Positions 25,195-27,312 of a DNA stretch of 27,312 nt are shown here, piece after piece. This DNA comes from Leptolinea sp. UBA5366 (GTDB taxonomy: Bacteria > Chloroflexota > Anaerolineae > Anaerolineales > Anaerolineaceae), in NCBI GenBank assembly GCA_002407845.1, contig DHPK01000031.1:48923-76234 (forward strand), written 5' to 3'. The position numbers and the translations under genes were made by a program. Every line of letters begins with the position of its first letter. Position 1 is the first letter of the stretch. The notes below the pieces were generated by a model that saw only the letters and a program-made list of their open reading frames with translations, searched no databases and was not told the DNA's origin.

Positions 25195-25258
25195 TTGAAT
25201 ATTAGAGTAACTTGACCGGAATCGCTTTTCGATTATAATTCAACTGTTGAATATTAGA
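25195..25258 (+). repeat. 12-bp direct repeats 52 bp apart around the regulator promoter
   Basis: TTGAATATTAGA occurs exactly at 25195-25206 and 25247-25258, about five DNA turns apart. One copy lies upstream of the -35 box and the other ends at the start codon. A 15-bp palindrome, ATTCAACTGTTGAAT (25238-25252), overlaps the -10/start region. The arrangement fits autoregulation by the winged-helix protein encoded next. Confidence 0.6.
25212..25239 (+). promoter_or_regulatory. Strong sigma-70 promoter of the polysaccharide cluster
   Basis: TTGACC (25212-25217), a 16-bp spacer, and a perfect TATAAT (25234-25239). Transcription would begin near 25246, giving a very short leader (about 12 nt) before the ATG at 25258. 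No Shine-Dalgarno is seen there. Confidence 0.7.
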
Positions 25259-25755
25259 TGCATATGACAAATAAAGCTGACAATGACTCAAAAGACCTTG
25301 ACCTGCTGAACTTCCTCGCCGAAAAACCAGAGGTGTCTCAGGCAGAAATTGCAAAACAACTTGGATTTGCGGTTGGAACAGTAAATCAACGGTTGAAAGC
25401 TCTTGTGCGCAAGGGTTATCTTCAATCAACACCCGGAACAAAAAGAAAAATCAATCATCAATTGACAAAGGATGGCCAGACGACTCGTGAACGGATGAAT
25501 GCGGCAAAAATCGACGCATCTTTCAGTGCGTTTCGAACCCTCCGGGCGCAGATGCTGAATGCATTAGCCGACTGCGAGTTGAAAGACATGAATGAGATCG
25601 GCTTAGCGGGGCAAGGCGATGCGCTGGAAATTTGCCGGCTGATCGCTGTGGATCGCGGTTTCAAGATTGTAAGCAAAACAAAAGGACTGCCGGTAATTCG
25701 GGTTGCAGGATTGGAACTCAAGATTAATTTTCCCTCCTCTTCACTTAAGAAATGA
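25258..25755 (+). CDS. Winged-helix regulator (EPS-associated MarR-like) with C-terminal Rossmann-like segment
   Basis: A 165-residue protein. The N-terminal winged helix-turn-helix (about 12-80) reads LDLLNFLAEKPEVSQAEIAKQLGFAVGTVNQRLKAL split over its helices, followed by a wing (KGYLQSTPGTKRKINHQLT). This resembles small regulators that open exopolysaccharide/LPS clusters. The C-terminal part (about 115-165) has I-G-L-A-G-Q-G-D-A-L-E-I, a G-x-G-x-A turn like the start of a nucleotide-binding fold, but is too short for a full domain. A second ATG lies at 25264. It is followed after 43 bp by GDP-L-fucose synthase. Upstream repeats suggest self-control. Confidence 0.82.
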   Translation: MHMTNKADNDSKDLDLLNFLAEKPEVSQAEIAKQLGFAVGTVNQRLKALVRKGYLQSTPGTKRKINHQLTKDGQTTRERMNAAKIDASFSAFRTLRAQMLNALADCELKDMNEIGLAGQGDALEICRLIAVDRGFKIVSKTKGLPVIRVAGLELKINFPSSSLKK

Positions 25756-25798
25756 TCAGGTAAGAAATGTTCCGGATCGCAGGAAAAAGAAGGAAGAA

Positions 25799-26755
25799 AT
25801 GACTTATTTAAATGACAAGCGGGTGTGCGTCACGGGTGGGGCTGGTTTTTTGGGAAAGTTTGTTCAGGCTTCTCTTAAAAATCAGGGCGTATCCCAGATT
25901 CTTATCCCGGAATATCCCAATTACGATCTGCGCGAAGCAGCAGACATTCGCCGCATGCTCGGCGATTTAAAACCGGATGTGATCATTCATCTGGCTGCCA
26001 GTGTCGGCGGGATCGGCGCAAACATGGAGCATCCGGCTGAATATTTCTATGACAACCTGATGATGGGTGTTCAACTGATTCATGAATCCTGGAAAGCGGG
26101 CGTGGATAAATTCGTAGCGATCGGCACGATCTGCGCCTACCCGAAATTCACCCCGATTCCGTTTCAGGAAGATGATCTCTGGAACGGTTACCCCGAGGAG
26201 ACAAACGCGCCTTATGGGCTTGCAAAGAAAATGCTGCTGGTGCAATCACAGGCTTATCGCCAGCAATATAACTACAATTCGATCTTTTTATTGCCGGTCA
26301 ACTTATACGGTCCCGGTGATAACTTCAGCCCGAAATCCTCCCATGTCATCCCGGCGCTGATTCACAAAGTTTACGAAGCAAAACTCAATCATCTGCCGGA
26401 AGTTGTCATCTGGGGAGACGGATCGCCAACCCGTGAATTCATCTATGCCGGCGATGCCGCTGATGCAATCGTGATGGCTGCAGAAAAGTTCAATGGCAGC
26501 GAACCGGTCAATATCGGGTCAGGGATGGAAATTTCAATCCGCGATCTGGCAGTTTTGATCTCCCGGCTGATTGGTTACGAGGGCAAGCTGGTCTATGACA
26601 CGTCCAAACCAAATGGACAGCCGCGTCGGGCGCTGGATGTATCCCGGGCACGGGATGCGTTTGGGTTCACTGCAAAAATGGATTTTGAAACCGGATTAAA
26701 AAATACGATCGCGTACTATGTTGAGAATCGCGATCTGATCCTGAAAAAAGGATAG
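25799..26755 (+). CDS. fcl: GDP-L-fucose synthase (GDP-4-keto-6-deoxymannose epimerase/reductase)
   Basis: A 318-residue short-chain dehydrogenase-type enzyme that makes GDP-L-fucose from GDP-4-keto-6-deoxy-D-mannose using NADPH. Nucleotide loop GGAGFLG (13-19). Active-site motif GTICAYP (109-115; Thr110 where many have Ser, Cys112 kept). Y-x3-K at 139-143 (YGLAK). The conserved LYGPGDNF, SHVIPAL (active-site His) and GDGSPTREFIYAGDAADA follow. The start at 25799 (MTYLNDKR) has AGGA upstream; the open frame to 25703 overlaps the regulator and adds non-homologous residues. The upstream enzyme Gmd is not in the window and may lie further along the cluster. L-fucose or a related sugar is likely part of the surface polysaccharide. 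Confidence 0.93.
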   Translation: MTYLNDKRVCVTGGAGFLGKFVQASLKNQGVSQILIPEYPNYDLREAADIRRMLGDLKPDVIIHLAASVGGIGANMEHPAEYFYDNLMMGVQLIHESWKAGVDKFVAIGTICAYPKFTPIPFQEDDLWNGYPEETNAPYGLAKKMLLVQSQAYRQQYNYNSIFLLPVNLYGPGDNFSPKSSHVIPALIHKVYEAKLNHLPEVVIWGDGSPTREFIYAGDAADAIVMAAEKFNGSEPVNIGSGMEISIRDLAVLISRLIGYEGKLVYDTSKPNGQPRRALDVSRARDAFGFTAKMDFETGLKNTIAYYVENRDLILKKG

Positions 26756-26769
26756 CAGGGAAGGGGCAG

Positions 26770-27312
26770 TTGACGACAGACACCACTTCTGAAGAACTGC
26801 TGGTGCGGATTGAACCGACCAGGGGTTGGAAGATCATCGACCTGAAGGAGCTCAAGCGCTTTCGCGAGCTGATCTATTTCATGACCTGGCGCGACCTGAA
26901 AGTGCGCTACAAACAGACCGTTCTCGGCGTTGCCTGGGCAATTATTCAGCCGTTGATGACGATGGTAGTGTTCTCAATCTTTTTTGGCAATCTGGCAAAA
27001 GTTCCCTCTGACGGCATCCCGTATCCGCTCTTTTCGCTGGCAGGATTGCTGCCCTGGCAGCTGTTCGAAAACTCCCTGCGAAATGCCAGCCGTTCATTGG
27101 TCGGCAACCGTAATATGATCACGAAAATTTATTTTCCGCGGGTGGTGCTGCCGATGTCGAGCGTGCTGGCAAGCGTTGTCGATTTTCTGGTCGCGCTACC
27201 GATTCTGATCGGTTTCATGATTTATTATGGCTACTCCCCGAACATTTACGCCTTGCTGATTCCTTATTACCTGCTGCTGACGGTCGTGACGGCCTTCGGG
27301 GTTGGACTCTGG
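26770..27312 (+). CDS. ABC-2 type polysaccharide export permease, 3'-truncated by window edge
   Basis: 181 codons from a TTG at 26770 (AAGGGG three bases upstream) to the window edge. A polar N-terminus with WRDLKVRYKQTVLGVAWAIIQP, the signature of the Wzm/KpsM/TagG-type permease, is followed by membrane segments (LMTMVVFSIFFGNL, YPLFSLAGLLPWQLF, VLPMSSVLASVVDFLVALPILIG and ALLIPYYLLLTVVTAFGVG). Usual length is about 260-290, so roughly a third is missing. It would export an undecaprenyl-linked polysaccharide with an ATPase expected just downstream. It lies 14 bp after fcl. Confidence 0.9.
   Translation, partial: MTTDTTSEELLVRIEPTRGWKIIDLKELKRFRELIYFMTWRDLKVRYKQTVLGVAWAIIQPLMTMVVFSIFFGNLAKVPSDGIPYPLFSLAGLLPWQLFENSLRNASRSLVGNRNMITKIYFPRVVLPMSSVLASVVDFLVALPILIGFMIYYGYSPNIYALLIPYYLLLTVVTAFGVGLW

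Noticed and set aside
1..27312. Mobile element, prophage, CRISPR or defence island
   Set aside because: No transposase, integrase, phage structural gene, spacer-repeat array or known defence family was seen; gene order and composition look chromosomal throughout.

Overview
The window looks like a chromosomal segment of an anaerobic, peptide- and carbohydrate-using bacterium. The gene families, the Ala/Thr-rich lipoprotein tether and the neighbourhood style suggest a member of Chloroflexota (Anaerolineae type). This is inference from protein style only; no rRNA or other decisive marker is present. I saw no tRNA or rRNA gene, CRISPR array, insertion sequence or phage gene.

Layout. 1-6591 (minus): an operon read leftwards, with a ChlI-like AAA+ chelatase ATPase, a ChlD-like von Willebrand (VWA) protein, three consecutive M42 metallo-aminopeptidases, and an extracellular solute-binding lipoprotein cut by the window edge. 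6743-9136 (plus): a LysM/M23 cell-wall hydrolase and an AI-2E family membrane protein, ending at a 38-bp perfect palindrome that can terminate both converging transcripts. 9204-10982 (minus): methionyl-tRNA synthetase. 11163-12398 (plus): an MFS transporter. 12504-13845 (minus): an Ala-tRNA(Pro)-editing-like protein coupled to glutamate 5-kinase, divergent from a LysR regulator (13960-14829, plus) across a short gap with a good inverted repeat. 15024-18602 (plus): a CsaA-like tRNA-binding protein, an alpha/beta hydrolase, cysteinyl-tRNA synthetase and a TrmH/RlmB rRNA methyltransferase. 18621-25079 (minus): an oligopeptide-type ABC importer (binding protein and two permeases, no ATPase) followed by a YtcJ-like amidohydrolase, with a separate M20 amidohydrolase upstream. 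25258-27312 (plus): the start of a polysaccharide cluster, with a winged-helix regulator, GDP-L-fucose synthase and an ABC-2 exporter permease cut by the window edge.

The most interesting signal is at the chlI/chlD junction. The ATPase frame ends with GAA AAA AAA ATT TAA inside a run of nine A residues. The VWA protein lies in the -1 frame, and that frame is open straight through the A run. A single -1 slip on A AAA AAA would fuse the two into a protein of about 677 residues with the domain order of a full ChlD-type subunit. The short product would be the ChlI-type subunit. One transcript could therefore supply both chelatase subunits. Programmed frameshifting of this kind has been described for chlD genes of cobalamin producers, so the principle is known; this locus is a strong candidate case.

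Functionally, much of the window fits peptide and amide catabolism (three M42 peptidases, an oligopeptide importer, two amidohydrolases) mixed with translation housekeeping (metG, cysS, an editing factor, csaA, an rRNA methylase).
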